Shown one piece after another: positions 1 through 13,799 of a stretch of DNA of 64,000 bases. The stretch comes from Nepenthes gracilis (taxonomy: Eukaryota; Streptophyta; Magnoliopsida; Caryophyllales; Nepenthaceae), in the NCBI GenBank assembly GCA_033239525.1, contig BSYO01000006.1, positions 20,422,175-20,486,174 on the forward strand, read 5' to 3'. The stretch's first letter is position 1. Each line of letters starts with the position of its first letter. The notes beneath the pieces were generated by a model. That model did no database searches and was not told the origin of the DNA. It saw nothing but the letters and a program-made list of their open reading frames with translations. The position numbers were made by a program, and so were the translations under genes.

Positions 1-3000
1 TATTTATATTACTTTTAATATATGTATATGGATATCTAATGGTTGGAACATTATACTTTGTAGTATGAAATATGTTCAATAATGAAATGCAATTTATCAC
101 AATCAAATTTAGATGTAATTGAGAAATATTTTGAACAAAAAAAATACAGCTATGTGTTTTGTCATAGGGCAGAGTGAAGAGAAAAAATTTTAAAGGAACA
201 AAAAATACGAAGAATAAAGTATTTGAAACTCTTCTTCATAAATAGTAAGAAGGAATATGTACGTTTAAGTTGTAGAAGAAAAGGAAAAGAGATATTTTGA
301 AAGTTGAGTATCAATTCTAGAGAAAATTATGAGTGAGAAATATTTAAATAATATGTTTTAGAGTATTATAAATTCAAGGGACAATGACACCCAATTCTTA
401 TGTAGACTATTTTTTTTTTATATTTGTATATAATTTTTAATAAGATTGATATAATTTTTATTTTTATTTTTCATATACAGATATAGAAACTCAAATGTTG
501 AAGTAAATATTGGTTAATTGAAAACTTTTAAATTACTAAACTCTAGTTTTGAACTTGTTTATATATTCTAACTTATTTACATTGCATTAGTATATTGAAT
601 AATGGAATGTTATGTATTATACTATTATCAGTTTTATAATTAATTTTTGGTTTTATATATTTGTTACATGATTAGTTATTTTAGTTGTGATAAACAAAAA
701 ATATAGTATATATTCATATATAATTATAAAAATATGATAATGGGATATAGTCTTACAATGATTTACATACTATAATCAACAATATTTTACTCTCAAAATA
801 GTTTATATTTAATGATAAGATAAATATTATCATTAAAAATTTGGTTATTATTAGCAATGGTATATTCTGATAATTATTTCGATTCAACAACGGAAAAGAG
901 ATCATCACTAAAAGTTTTATTACTATTAACGATTGTATTTATACTTTTAATTGTTTAAATTTAATGACTAAATATATTATCATCAAAAGTTTGATTACTA
1001 TTAAAGACAATATTTACTCTCACAACTGCTCTTCAACGACAGAAAAATATGATATTAATGACAGCAGAAACAATGATGAAAACTTTTTGTCATTAAAAAT
1101 TATTAGTGGTGCGAATCATATTTTTAACGAATATAATTTCCACAACTAAAATTTCTTTTTGTTATAATGTTTATTGCTGTCAAAACTTATGATACATTTG
1201 CTTATTAACATGAAATAATGTAAGAATATAATAGAATAATAATAAATTAAATTAATAATAAATGTTATATTATTTGGGTTATAAGGAAAATAAAACCCTA
1301 CTCTCTAAGCAGCTTGGGAAGCTCGTCTCGTTAGATAGCTACTCCATATGGGTTGATTGGTATAGGTGGGGTGACTATTAACATAAAGATAAGTATATTT
1401 AAGCTATTTAGATCCCTCAAAATGCCCCATAAAATTGGAGATATAGTCATGCTTTTATAGTCACTTCATTGGTAGTGACAAAATCACCTTTTTCAGACAG
1501 ATCTTCGGGGGCTTGGACAAATATTTTGAACTCTACAAATCCTTTATAATATCTAAAACAAATTTTAGATAATTTAATTATGAGTATAATTTATGTCAAA
1601 TTTAAAGTTGAAGCCTAAACTCAAATGTGACTTATATTTTAGCCGGCTTGAGGTGATGCTTGAGTAGCAAATAATGGGCGCCCATGCCAAAATTTGGCAA
1701 AATAGGCCATTTCTAATTTAAGTATAAATGGCACATATATATCATCTTGTTAATATAAATTATATCTGATTCGTACATAAAAAGCGTCTATACACCAACT
1801 ATTAGCATGATATGCTAAGACAAGAGCATGATGCGCATATGATTACCCTATATGCACTAGTTAACATTTTCATCGTTGCTTATTTTAACCTGAATATTTA
1901 AGAAAAAAGATAAAAAGAGAAAAAAAAAAGTAAAATTGGTTAAAACAAGTATATTCTAAACTTTTTGTGAGTGTAATTTTTATTCAAGTTTTATGAAAAA
2001 ACCTCTACAACCATATCTATGTTAAATCCATTTATTTTTATTTTTAAAAAAATCATTTTGTAGAGATCTCTTGTGCTTTTAAAGAAATATTATAAAGTAA
2101 AGAATGGAATATTGTCTTTGATATATTTGCTATTTATATATTTATTTTGAATGTGAAAGTAATAGGGTTCATCATCTATGGATAAGAACAATAACTTTTA
2201 ACCATATTTATAAAATATGATATGTAGAAATCTTTCCACAGGTTTAAATAGTGTCTTATGATTCAACTTATAGAATATATATATAGAGATATTTTATTTT
2301 CAGACATTCTAGTAAAAAAATATCATAAGACATTGATTCCAAAGTTTTAGATTTTCACATATATGATATGTTAGCTCCCTTTAATCTGCTTGAGGTGTTA
2401 TTCATCATTATTCATATTATATTTTATAATATTTTGATGAATTTTTGGTTCTTTATTATAATCTATTATATTTTATATAAATAGTCTTATAATCAATTTC
2501 CGAAGAAGTCGCATTGGTAGGTTCTCTAGATGAGCCGTGGAGAGATTTATTTACGAGTTGAAAAATTATTTTGCATGAGGAGGCATGAATGGACGTGGTC
2601 TTATCAAAATGGCCAATGGGTTGGTTTCTCAAAGACTCACAATGGACAATATGTTGATTGTTAATTATATATTATATATGTTTTTTATGGCAAGTGAATT
2701 ATATCTGATATACATATGATGAAATATATATATCGAAACTATAATATTCATGCTTAATTCACATATAATAAATGCAGTTGCACATATTGTATAGAATAAA
2801 TATGCCTAATACATCCATGAAAGATGTTGTGTGAACATTTTAGTATAATCGTGCATGCGATATGATAGTTTTTTAAAAGTTATTTTTTCTTTGTGTTCCT
2901 GTATCTATTATAATTGGTCGAAAGTCAGATTTCTTTTAAGTCATTTCTTATTCTGTTTTGGAGAAATTTGTATGACTTAATTTTTAAAAACATTTAGAGA

Positions 3001-5640
3001 TCCAAAATAAAAGAGAAAGGAAAAAGAAAAAGAAAAAGTTCTTTGTTATTTCTTTTGGTACTTAATCATGTTTTTAATTTTATTATCTTAAATATATTAT
3101 TTTAATTGCTATTTAGAATACTTTTTTCGGTGATTTTATTTTGTTGAGTCTCTCATTATTGTTTACTTGATTTGCCAACATCTTATAATTAGTTTAAATG
3201 TGTATTGTGAGTTTATTTTAACCAAATTGATACTATGAGTGACAGTGATTATTACTTTTATCCTAGAAAGTATTTTTAAGAAAAAATTTATATGTTTATT
3301 TTTTTATATAATTTATTTTTAAATATGTACTATTATCTCGCCTCTTCAATAATTCAAAAAATTTGCATGTGACAAAGTTTGAATAGCCTATTCTTAATAA
3401 TGGGTACTAGAAATCGATAGTTAAATAACCAAAATTTAACCATATCATATGACAAAAATTATATATAATTGGTGTGACTAATGATTTTGTCTAGTGCTAC
3501 AATTTACAGGAAAATTAAGCAAAGCTTTCCAACTGCTGGCCTTCATGTGTGAAAATATTTTTCGTGATTCCCCGCTCTTTTACATTAGCTCGTGCTCATT
3601 CTACTAAAAACTTAACCAAAGAATGAATGGGATAGATCGAGCCATCTCTCCCTCACCCCCTTGTCCAGCATCTTCTCCCTTTTGACTCTCAGATTAAGCA
3701 CATAATTTATGGCATCCTGCAGAGTTGGCCCGTAATCTTTGTTAATACTTACTTCGTCCTCTTTTATTTTTTATTTTTTATTTTTTATTTTTTTGATGTG
3801 TACGTCTACTTTTGGTCATAGTTCCCCGATTCTTGAAGGGCTTTTTACTGCATCGAGTTGGGTGACTATTTCTGTGTCTGCTCTGTCAAAAGAATTTTCC
3901 ATCCACATGGTGCTGCTGTCCTTGGGCTAGATCAATCTGGGCTCGGGTGCTACGATCCGTGGGCTAGATTAGTCTGGGCTCGGCTCCTCATCCCTTCTGA
4001 CGCATATAATTTTTAGTTGGTTATCTGTAAATATATAAACAGTACAGATTTTATGTTGATTTTGTTATTTGCCTATTGAGACATGTAGATACAACTTTTT
4101 AAGCTGCCCCTACCTTAGGAAGTCTAGAAAGTATTTGGTTGTAGGTGCCGTGTCCATTGGCTGGTCCTATGGTGGTTTGAGGGCATTCATTGGACATCTC
4201 TAAAATGGAAGAAAAAGTACCTTAGGTTCTTAATTTTCATGCTGTCTCTTACTACAAATTATTTTATTTTGCAGTTCAACAGCTATATGGAGTTTGAATA
4301 ATAAATAATATTTTTTTTATTTATTTTCAGTAATTTTTTCTTTTGCAATAATCACAATCATTAGAGATTACTAATTTTTATCTAAAAGTCACAATCAAGC
4401 AAGCAACTACTATCAAAAAATAATAACTTATTGTATTCAATTCGGGTATTGTTAGAACTTTGAGGATTTTTATTTAATCCATCATATGTTTATAAACATG
4501 CTCTCTAATATTAAATCGAGTAAGTTTAGGCATAAACTCAAGCAATAATTGAAGCCACAACTGATGAGAAATTGTACTTAGCTTAGAAATTATTAATTTA
4601 ATCAAAGTTTGTGAAATTAACCGTCCACCAACCCAATTGTCATTAGCATATGGTGGACTAAACATGTAATAATTCTAGGTGTATGTCTCTCTATTCATTG
4701 TCTAATGCATTCTAATTTTGGCACACCCCCTGATTAAATTTACCATGACAACACAGATTATAGTAAATTCTCACAAGGTTGACAATAGGCTACCACATCA
4801 ATAGACCCGACAAATACATATGAGCAATTGACGACGTTTGAAATATAAAGAAGGGCTTGAGAAAAAATTGAAACAATAAAATAAATTAAGTTATCAAAGA
4901 TTAAGTTAACAATTGTGATAAAAAAACAAAATTAGGTCCATTATAACTATATGATCCAAAGTATGGCAAAATATCTTTGGGTGGTATGACAATGTATCTA
5001 TAGCTTTAAAACTTGGTGGTTGAAGGTTAGGCTTTAAATGTTCATTATTACTTTATCAATATTTGACATATTATCATAATTTATAACCACATAATTATTA
5101 AAATAATTATCTTCAAATTGGGCAGCATTAGTATTATAGATGAATATTATCAAAAATTAGGTCCAACTAAATTCTTTTTAGTCACAAATATTGATATTTT
5201 AGATAAATACCAAATTTTTTTTAAAGAAAAATATATCGATAAATTATTTTTTATATGAATTATAACACTCACATAAAAATTTAGTTTTTATATAATTTTA
5301 ATTTTTAAAATAATTCCAGGCAATAATTTTTATTTATTTTTTAAAATAATTTATATTTTTAAATATTTTATAATTTTTTGAGAGAATAAATTTATAGTAC
5401 CTATAGCCTAACAAAACCAATCCGAATTTGATGGACATGGGATTGTTATGACTTTTGGCCCCAAACTAGGCCTAGTCCTTCTCATCTCAACTTAACCCAA
5501 TTTATATTTGGGTTAAACTTAATTTTAATCAGACATACATAATATTAGAGTTATTTTTATAATTGATATATTTCGTGACCATATGTAATCTTGTATAGAT
5601 GTCGGGTTATAGCTTGTCGAAATATTGCATCAATATATAT
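1..5640. other. AT-rich intergenic DNA, no gene recognised
   Basis: No convincing coding region was found: the longest open frames are about 60 codons, have AT-driven composition and show no domain. The only local structure noted is a 23-bp near-perfect direct repeat (starting GGGCTAGAT) at 3924-3946 and 3961-3983. Homopolymer and AT tracts are frequent. Regulatory sequence or decayed transposons cannot be excluded. Confidence 0.6.
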
Positions 5641-6440
5641 CCGTTACTGTCCGTTCCGGCTTCCAAGGATACCACGCTTACGATGAGCTCTCCATCCGCT
5701 CGAACCCAAAATCTCGAAGCCCTGCACTCTCCGTAAGCTCTCTACCCACTCAACCCGAAAAACCCGAAGCATTGCGCTCGCCATGATCTCGAGCGCAAAA
5801 TCTTGGAAGGGCCTGTTTGCTATTCGCCGCCTCCTCGCTCGAGTGCCAAGGCAACGGGCAAATTTTTTAAACCCGTTTTTCGAGCCCTCTATATATATGT
5901 GCCTTATTTCTTTTACCCTAACTTTTAACTGAACGTTTTTGGCACGCCTCTCATTGAAAAATATTCAGCTTTTACTTCTCCAATCCTCCTACAATTGAGA
6001 AAATCGATCATTTATCTTAGAGTTTGATATTCTAACAAGTTTTTTCTGCACCTTCACTTCTTCGATCCCATATTGCTACTCTTCTACTTTCGTTGGTAAC
6101 GTCGGTATGTTGAAAAATGAGACCCGATCATATTCGGCAATTTAAGTAGCATAAGAGAAAAATTTGACGTGAAAATCAGAAGGTGTCCGGTTCTATTGCC
6201 GTGAGCAAATCTAAGGGGTTCTTTGATAGGGATCACAAGACGGGAGTAAGTCGGTTAGGTTAGCGCGTCGTTACCACCCGATTTGTAAATTGATTTTCAT
6301 AGTACATTTCTTCCTTGGCCCTTGAAACTCTGAGGGTTTTTCTCGATCACCGTGGGTATTGAGTTTTTCCTTCGTCACTAAAAATCGGGTCTTTTTATTA
6401 TTGTTTATGCTCATGTATATCTTGCATGTTTATTAGTATT
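5640..6440 (+). repeat. Probable old LTR remnant, boundaries unresolved
   Basis: This block is visibly more GC-rich than its surroundings. It contains a TATA-like CTATATATATG near 5890 and, downstream, a GTTTTTC / GAGTTTTTCC / CACTAAAAATC motif series near 6337-6390. That series resembles the end of many plant Copia-type LTRs, which often carry a GTTTTCCACGTAAAAATC-like stretch. No TG...CA ends, target-site duplication or second LTR could be fixed. The assignment rests on motif resemblance only. Confidence 0.35.
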
Positions 6441-6555
6441 GTTATCTTCTAGATATAAATATTCTTTACGTATATTGAATATTTAATTTTATACTACTTC
6501 TACTAATCTTGCACGGGATTAAAACTTGGTTGTATAATTTAGGACAAAAAATCAT

Positions 6556-6835
6556 TTTTCATATAATATTATAAAATATGATTTATTTGGTAGAATCCAT
6601 TTAGATAACCTTATAGGAGAAAAAATAAAGTGCATGTAGTCTATTAAAAAATATATGATTTTCAAATACAGCTAAAATGAAGATTACAAGTAGCAATTAG
6701 TACAATATTATAAAATACAATTTATTTGGTGTAGAACCCATTTAAATACCCATATGGGAGAAAAAATAAAGTGCATACAGTCTATTTAAAAATATATGAT
6801 TTTTAAATAGAGTTAAGATGAAGATTACAAGTATA
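6556..6835. repeat. Tandem duplication, two units of about 145 bp
   Basis: Two adjacent units (about 6556-6698 and 6703-6835) share the same order of words: ATATTATAAAATA, ATTTATTTGGT, GGAGAAAAAATAAAGTGCAT, AAAATATATGATTTT and ATGAAGATTACAAGTA. Scattered substitutions and small indels separate them, so the duplication is not recent. No coding capacity is seen. Confidence 0.8.
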
Positions 6836-6899
6836 AAATATAAATTAATTAGTTTTTTATTATTAATTAAAAGTAAATTAGATCGTTTAGTCCGTCTAA

Positions 6900-9740
6900 T
6901 TATATAAAAAAAATATGGAGTGTTCAACCAAATTTTGCTTTGATGCCGTCCATGGTCCTAACAACTGGCGAATTGGGCAAAGTGTAGATTGAATGTAATG
7001 CTGTAAATACAACCGACTACAAGCATTAAAGAATCTTAAGTGATTGGCCAAAAGGAAATATTTTTTAAAAAATTTATAAATAATTTTAGTTAATATGAAA
7101 TCTGATATATTTTTATATAATTTTACTTATATAAATAAAAAAAATATCACATCATTAAAAAAATATTTTAAAATATCTTTTTAACAATACTCTTTATATA
7201 ATAATTTTAAAAAATAGAAATTTGTGTATTTTTATTTTATTGGTGAGATAGTAGTTTTGTATACACTTTTTACAATAAAGGCACCTACCGTACGTTTGTA
7301 CGGCGAATGCTCATCCGTGCTTCCTTAAATACGAGATATTATAAATTTGATTGGAAAGATTAGCTTATCTTTCCTTCAAATTTCTCTAAATTATTGTTGT
7401 CAAAATTCCTCCAAGAGAATCACTGTCAGCAAAATGTTCCCAAATTATTGAAAAACATAAAAGGGGCAAAAATACTCTTAATTTTTCTTTTTTTTTTTCC
7501 CTAATTTTGGCCTTAGTTTTTATTTTGATTCCAATTGTACATTATAAAAGTTTACATCAAATAATTTACCTTCTGGTTCATATGATACTGTTTAATTGAT
7601 GTTGAAGGTTTAAAAATAAATAAATAAATAAATAAAGTTTTATTTTAGAGTCTGTGTGTGTATTATGTAATACTAAAATTAAATAATTTGGTAAAAATTT
7701 TTCTAATAGTAAAGATTTTAAAAAAATAGTTAAAAATTAATGTATTAAAATATTTCTGATTTTTTTTTGTTATAAAGTTAAAATTTTAATTTTTTTTTTC
7801 AAATGATAGATATATATTTATTTATTCATATTTATATTTATTCACACGTGAGAATGATATTATCGGACAACCCGTGAATAGGGTGACACCAAATCTAGGA
7901 AACGGGGATCCTGCTTCTCAAAATGGGATTTTATCACATTTTAAGTAAAAATATATATATTTTATACATTTAAAATGTGAAAAAAAAAAATCATTTGGGG
8001 GGCCCCCCACCCCCAAATCCAGTCTCGATATGCTCAAGTTTGTATTGGTTCTTTTTGATTATAAACTCGTGTCTTAGTTTATATGTAAATAAGTGAAGTT
8101 TGAAATATTACTTTGTTATTTATACATTAATAAGTTAAGATAATAGCAACCAATCAAACTTGTTTATAACAAGTGAGGTCTTTAAATAAATATGTGCATA
8201 AATTCATAAATACTTATATTACTAGTCATTTATATCTTTAAAAATTTATAAATGAGTTTGTTCAAACCTATAAACAAATTCAACAAAGTTATTGATGAAA
8301 AAAACAAATCAAACATAATCAATCAAAAAATTGGAAGATGTTCAAGTTCTCCTAGTTTTTACCATCATAGATGACTTGGATCATCTACAACTCTACTTTT
8401 AAGATAATTTTAAGACTTTATTTTAACATAATATTTATTTATTTATCTGTTTATTTTTATATGTTACTTATATTGATTGATAATGTAATGCCGTGGGAAG
8501 GAATCTCAAGAATACCTAATTAAAAAAAGAGTGTTCGCAGACATTTGTCTATGCACATCGATGCTAACCACAAGTCACAGGTTGGGAGTTCACAGGTACA
8601 GATGAACAATGAGCTTTGCTGCTCTCCGTACCCTTGGAACCCGCTGTAGGGCTGCACCGAGCGCTGTGGTTACTACTTGCTAGACGTAGCGCTGCCTGTT
8701 GGCATCGAGGCAGACAGCAGATTTATTATAATTTATTTTTATTTATTTGAAAAGTATTGACTTCTGCAAACAATCGTCCCTGTGCCGTGATGGCGATATC
8801 ACACCCGAGAAATTCTGGTATTTTAGCAGAGCATGCATGCTGGTCATTAAGTAGACGTTATCGCCAGATGAAAACAGTAAAAGAGCGACGCCTGTTTTCA
8901 CTTTGGGGGTTCAAATTTACAAAGTCGAGCAGGTTTATTTACTAACATGGAAAACATATCGTATATTTAATTGCAAATATGTTCAGCAAATTCGAATTAA
9001 ATTGTTGGACTTATGGTGGCGTAACCTTTACGCAGTTAAGTATTATCGTTTCCCAGTAAATATCTTTGGAGCTTGAGCTGTAAGTTGAGGCCATTTTCAT
9101 CTTTATGTTTTCATAATATGAATAAGAATAGATTCTTCAGCCTTGTCCTAAGAGGTTGAGATTTTAAAGTTGTTGGTTTCTTGTTATGATATTATACCAT
9201 TGTTTAATTTATTACGTGGTCATGGATTACGATTTATGAGCCCTATTTTCATATAATTACTCTTCATCACAAAGTTTAACATAAGACGATACTCAATACA
9301 CTTTCTTGGATGTCCAAACGCCCATTTGAGTGTGAGTATATTATTTATACTGATAAATTATTATTGGATACTTGTTTAACACTTAAACTTATTGGTTAAT
9401 TTTTATAGTAAATCCATAAATAGCCACATTTAAAATATTTTTTGGTAATGCATTGTTTATATATATCAATCTATTCATTTTAATATGAATATATATATAT
9501 ATATATATAAGATGACACATAATAGAAATATTTTAATAGTTGCTAAAAAATATTTCCTATAATAGAACCCATAAATCAAACTTCTCATTTGCATTTGTGG
9601 GTGAGTAAAATTGAAGGATGGGGAGTAAAAAAATGAAACTTCATACATCTAATTATATATGCGGGTAACTAAAGTTAAGAGACGAGTATTATTCCTTCCC
9701 GCACCTTAGCCTCAACCAAATTAGCAACATAGTCTTATCA
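6900..9740. other. AT-rich intergenic DNA with one unexplained GC-richer block
   Basis: No gene is recognised. An (AT)n microsatellite lies near 9489-9509. The interval about 8540-8930 has much more balanced composition than its flanks and contains repeated GCGCTG words and short palindromes. It does not match a tRNA, SINE promoter or LTR by inspection. Confidence 0.5.
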
Positions 9741-10871
9741 GTTCTCAAAAATGAAACGGCTGAAGAAAATTTGCCCTCTGGTAATGGATTTTTTATTCTT
9801 ATTGGCATTGATTTCCCGTCAAACAAACGTAATTAAGGGTTTTGATCGGTCCGTGATCATTTTTGAAACATTTGAACAGGTTAATTATACGTACAGCCAC
9901 CACCCTACCACCACCACCACTGTAACACTGGACTTGACAATCACGATAAAGATGACGGTGGGGAACAGATGCTTGTCGACGAGAGCCAGTGAAAATGTTC
10001 ATGCCATCAGTTATAAAACCAGCAAGTGGTTTTGAATGGCTTCGGATTTTAAACTTTTGGTGGTTTGGCCTTAGCCCCTCACGAGAATCCGGCCACCCTC
10101 TCACGGGGGCTTCACACACACGCATTCTCTCTCTTCCTCTATAAATTACAAGAGTAGTAAAAAGCAGGTACATTAATCTGGAAGTGAGCTGTTTTTACCA
10201 GAAACAACGATATGTTCTATGGCGGTCCACGTTTTTCTTAATTCATCATATTGTGTACATATTGGGCGGTTCTGATCGGTACATCGCCGCATTTACTATC
10301 ATTTATTTACAGTATTTATCCGACGTTTAATCTTTACCTACATCTTTGAATCCTTTGAATTTTCAGTATTTTTTATCCATCTCTCTCTCTCTCCCTCTCT
10401 CTGCCTATTTTGCCCTGTTTATCATCAAGTGGGTCTTCCGCCTAATTAATGTCATACTCAAACCGTAGTCCTACGCATGATTTTTGATCAACATGCTGAA
10501 TAGAGATTGATAACAACAAATCGCAATAGAGTAAACAACTTTATCGTTCTATATAAATTATATATAAGAACATGTCATATTGTATCTCGATGTAAATTAA
10601 ATTAAAGAGATAAATTATTATGGTCATTTAAATCATGAAACATATCTATGTAAAGTAAACCTCCACTTATAAAGTTGGTGATATGGGCATTAGCCTAAGG
10701 AACTCTAAGTTGGTACATAAGAGACCCTAGCTCAGCCTCGTACAAACCGAGCAACATCCTCACCTACGTAAAAGAAAACATAATATAAAGAAAACAAAAT
10801 AAACAGCATGCCAATCACGTAAGTTACATTATATAAGTAAGTCTTTCTGCAGTTAAATGTATGCTAACATG
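9740..10871. other. Intergenic DNA with a TATA-like site but no gene
   Basis: A CT-rich tract followed by TATAAA at 10140-10145 resembles a plant core promoter, but no coding sequence follows on the plus strand. An open frame of 94 codons at 9751-10035 contains a CCACCA low-complexity stretch and no recognisable domain, so it is not called. A (CT)n tract lies near 10381-10403. Confidence 0.4.
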
Positions 10872-11647
10872 TGTTGGGGTTCAACACCCGAATATATTCG
10901 ATCCGACGCAACGGAACAAACCCAAACTCTCTGTTAATCGTTAACTACCAAATTTATGAAAATAAGAAATAAATAATATATAACTATTTTTGATGTAAAA
11001 AATTCTTTTTAGTAAAGAAAAAAATTAAGAAATAAATTTTAAATAAATTCATTATAAATATTAAGGATTATAAGAATCCTTTTTAAAATCTCTTCACTCT
11101 GAACCCAAGTAAAAAAAATTGGATACAACCCCATTTTAACACACCTAATAACCTATAAGATATATATAATGAGAAAAAGAGCAAACAAATAAAAATTACG
11201 TTTTTAGAAATTACCTTCAGAATGATATACCTAACATTGGTAAAGAACAAAATTCAAATCGGATCTCAATTTGATACCGAATATATTTCTCTTCTCTATT
11301 GTTCTCTCTTCTCTCATTGTGCGACACCCTTTTGTCAACTGATTTTAGAAATTAGCCCTAAAAACAGATAAGGAGCGTTTTTACAGTGCAACCTTATGCT
11401 CAAGCGCCGATCGGGTATGAATTAAGCGCGCACATTCTGGATTTTGTGCTTGAAGCACACCTCGGGCGCAGTTTAGGCACCCACTTCCTGAAATTCATGC
11501 CTAAGGTGCCACTTGGGCACGCCTCAGGCACGACCACCTCCTTGCCACGAGCGCGAACACTTTAATTATCGCACGAATCCCATGCAATCTTCTGATGACC
11601 TTTCGTTTTTTGGGATACCCATAATGGAGTAATCAAAAAATTTAATA
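10872..11647 (-). repeat. Diverged solo LTR, copy A of the TGTTGG...CCAACA family
   Basis: The sequence is homologous along its length to the well-preserved solo LTR at 26549-27371. Shared landmarks are the TGTTGG start, CGACGCAAC, a CCTATAAGATA/ATAATGAGAAAA segment, a CTTCTC-rich segment and a terminal CAAAAAAT. Many CG, CC and GG positions of the other copy are TG, TT, CA or AA here, the pattern expected from deamination of methylated cytosines. The 3' end is eroded (TTTAATA where CCAACA is expected) and no target-site duplication remains. Orientation is inferred from the plus-oriented copies at 32584 and 46516. Confidence 0.7.
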
Positions 11648-12639
11648 ATATATAATTATTTAATAATTACATATATAAGCAGGGTAATGAAAATACCAAG
11701 ATGTTATAATTAAATTGTAAATTAAAAAAGAAATATTTTTTAGATGAATTGGTTATTCTAATTTTTCTTTTTTAAAAAAAGCAACAAATTAAGTGAGACT
11801 AATGGAGAATGGAAGAGGTCTCTGTAGAAGGGGAAGGGAACTATTGATCATTATTTTAAATATATATAAAAATATATTTATATATATAGTAATTAGTAAC
11901 TATATGAATTCCATAAAGTCTAACAAATCCATGGGTTATGAATATCCGAACCCTATTTAGAAAATTCAAATCTAAGCCCGTTGTCATTTTGGATTTCGTA
12001 GTTTTTGAAATATTCCATAAAATTACAAACATAAAACCAATCAATTCTTGGGGGGGGGGGACTAAGCATTTTCCATTACTTTTTAACCTAAAAGATCAAA
12101 CAGATTTCCAAAAGAAAAATTGCTAGAAAAAAATGGAGAATATTTTCTTTTTCTTTTTAGTAACCAATTGATAAGCAATATATATTAGAAGTAGGGGATC
12201 TCCTCTCCGATTCTTTGGTGCTACATCTCTCATAGAGAAACCTTCCTATTTTTTCATGTCGAAACTATCCATCGAACTATTAATGATTATAATTTCATCA
12301 ATTTTAAATAATTAATTATAATTAATTTTTTAACTTTTTAAATCACAACTATATATGTTCAGATAGATTGTTTAAATATTAAAAAAATAGGGATTCATTA
12401 TTACAGGAAAAAGAAAGTACAGTCCCCTTGATTCCTCCACGTTTTTAGAACAAAAATAACAGATGAAAAAAAAAAAAAAAAACAATTAGGATACAGCTAC
12501 AATAAATTACATAAAGCGAAGACGGCAAAAGCATCCTCGTGTTTATCTTTACTCTTAAGCTATTCATAAGTCCCTCTACTGACTAATCCATGAAAATGAT
12601 CTCAAAGTTAATCGATCCACCTTGACATATATATATAGT
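11648..12639. other. AT-rich intergenic DNA
   Basis: No gene is recognised. A G homopolymer of about ten lies near 12050-12060 and an A homopolymer near 12467-12482. Confidence 0.6.
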
Positions 12640-13341
12640 TGAGATAGGACTCGCTTCCACAAGGGCCCATATTCGATTGATAGGCTAATCGGAGATTCGA
12701 TCGAATACTCACATGGAGTATAATACCGAAACGAAGTATTATTGTATTCCAGTGCAAACCAAGAGGCCAGAGGGCAACCAGATGTTGGGATCGACGGGTG
12801 TCTAGCTGGACTACTTAGTTGAAGGGTGTCCAACCGAATTGCCTAGTCAAAGGATGACTAGATGGTGAAACAGAGGATTGGCCAAACTGAAAATGCTGAC
12901 GGCCAACTATGATTTACCAAAAGCGCGGGAATTAGTGAAAGTGTAGGAAATAACAATTGAAAATGTTGTACTCGATAGTTGGTGTAACAAATCACCTACA
13001 AAATTCACAGCAGGTGAGCGATTTGCGGGATTTAGATCAATGAGCGCTGTTAGTGAGAAAAATATAAGAAAGAGATTCATCTTATATATATTGTCATCGC
13101 TACCGCTCCGGTCAATAAACAATACAAGTTGTCGAGCTCTACTATTCTATTCTTTGGGGTTTTCGTAACTATTTTTAATAGTGGAGATTTGTGAAAAAAT
13201 CGTCTCACTATTTTTTTTTCATATTTAGAAAAGAGTTTCCACATAAAATTTTATATATCTCATTTTTTTCTCTATTGTGTAATTATTGTTCATTTATTGT
13301 CGACTATTATTATCATTATTTTTTTTATTTTAATCCAACTA
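12640..13341 (+). repeat. LTR remnant related to the TGTTGG...CCAACA family, plus orientation (copy F)
   Basis: The 3' third matches the end region of the split LTR at 46516-58639: AGTGGAGATTT, a TTTAGAAAAGAGTTTCCACATAAAA-like module, then ATTATTGTTCATTTATTG and a terminal AATCCAAC. The central part (about 12770-12880), reverse-complemented, resembles the GTTGCCCTTTGAC-type segment of the minus-strand copy at 15826-16648. The two are therefore probably opposite-orientation members of one subfamily. The 5' end is not resolved and no target-site duplication was found. Confidence 0.55.
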
Positions 13342-13593
13342 ACTTGTTAACCGATTTTCAATATAAATTATATATTATATATGTGTGCGTGTGCATTGGG
13401 AAGAAAGAAAAAAGAAATAAGACGATTAGCTCTCAGCTAGAGTCGTGGTTAATCATTTCCCGCCACCCCCAAAAACAGAGCAACAAAAAAAAATTAGGAA
13501 GTGGGTTAATTAAATTGATCCTTCATTAATGTAAAAAAGAGACAGATCATGGGAAGGAACAGACAAGGGGTGCACTGCCTGCAGGCAGCTCAA

Positions 13594-13614
13594 CTGCTGC
13601 TGCTGCTGCTGCTG
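13594..13614. repeat. (CTG)7 microsatellite
   Basis: Seven consecutive CTG units are present. They are not inside a recognised coding sequence. Confidence 0.95.
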
Positions 13615-13799
13615 GTGGCAATACGTTTGTATTCACACTAGCTAAGCTAGGTAGTACCTCCCCACCTCCACCGCCACCCCTGCCCTACGCACTGTCGCTG
13701 GTCGTCCACACACTTATTCATTCATTCCCGTCCCAATTCCATCTCACCTAAACCCCTACTAGTATTTAATTCTTCGTAGGATTGTCCTTCAGTCCTTTC

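Noticed and set aside
9751..10173. 94-codon plus and 124-codon minus frames
   Set aside because: They overlap each other, contain CCACCA/GGTGGT low complexity and show no recognisable domain or conserved gene structure.
13191..13529. 112-codon frame rich in Phe, Tyr and Ile
   Set aside because: It is AT-driven composition and overlaps an LTR remnant; no domain was seen.
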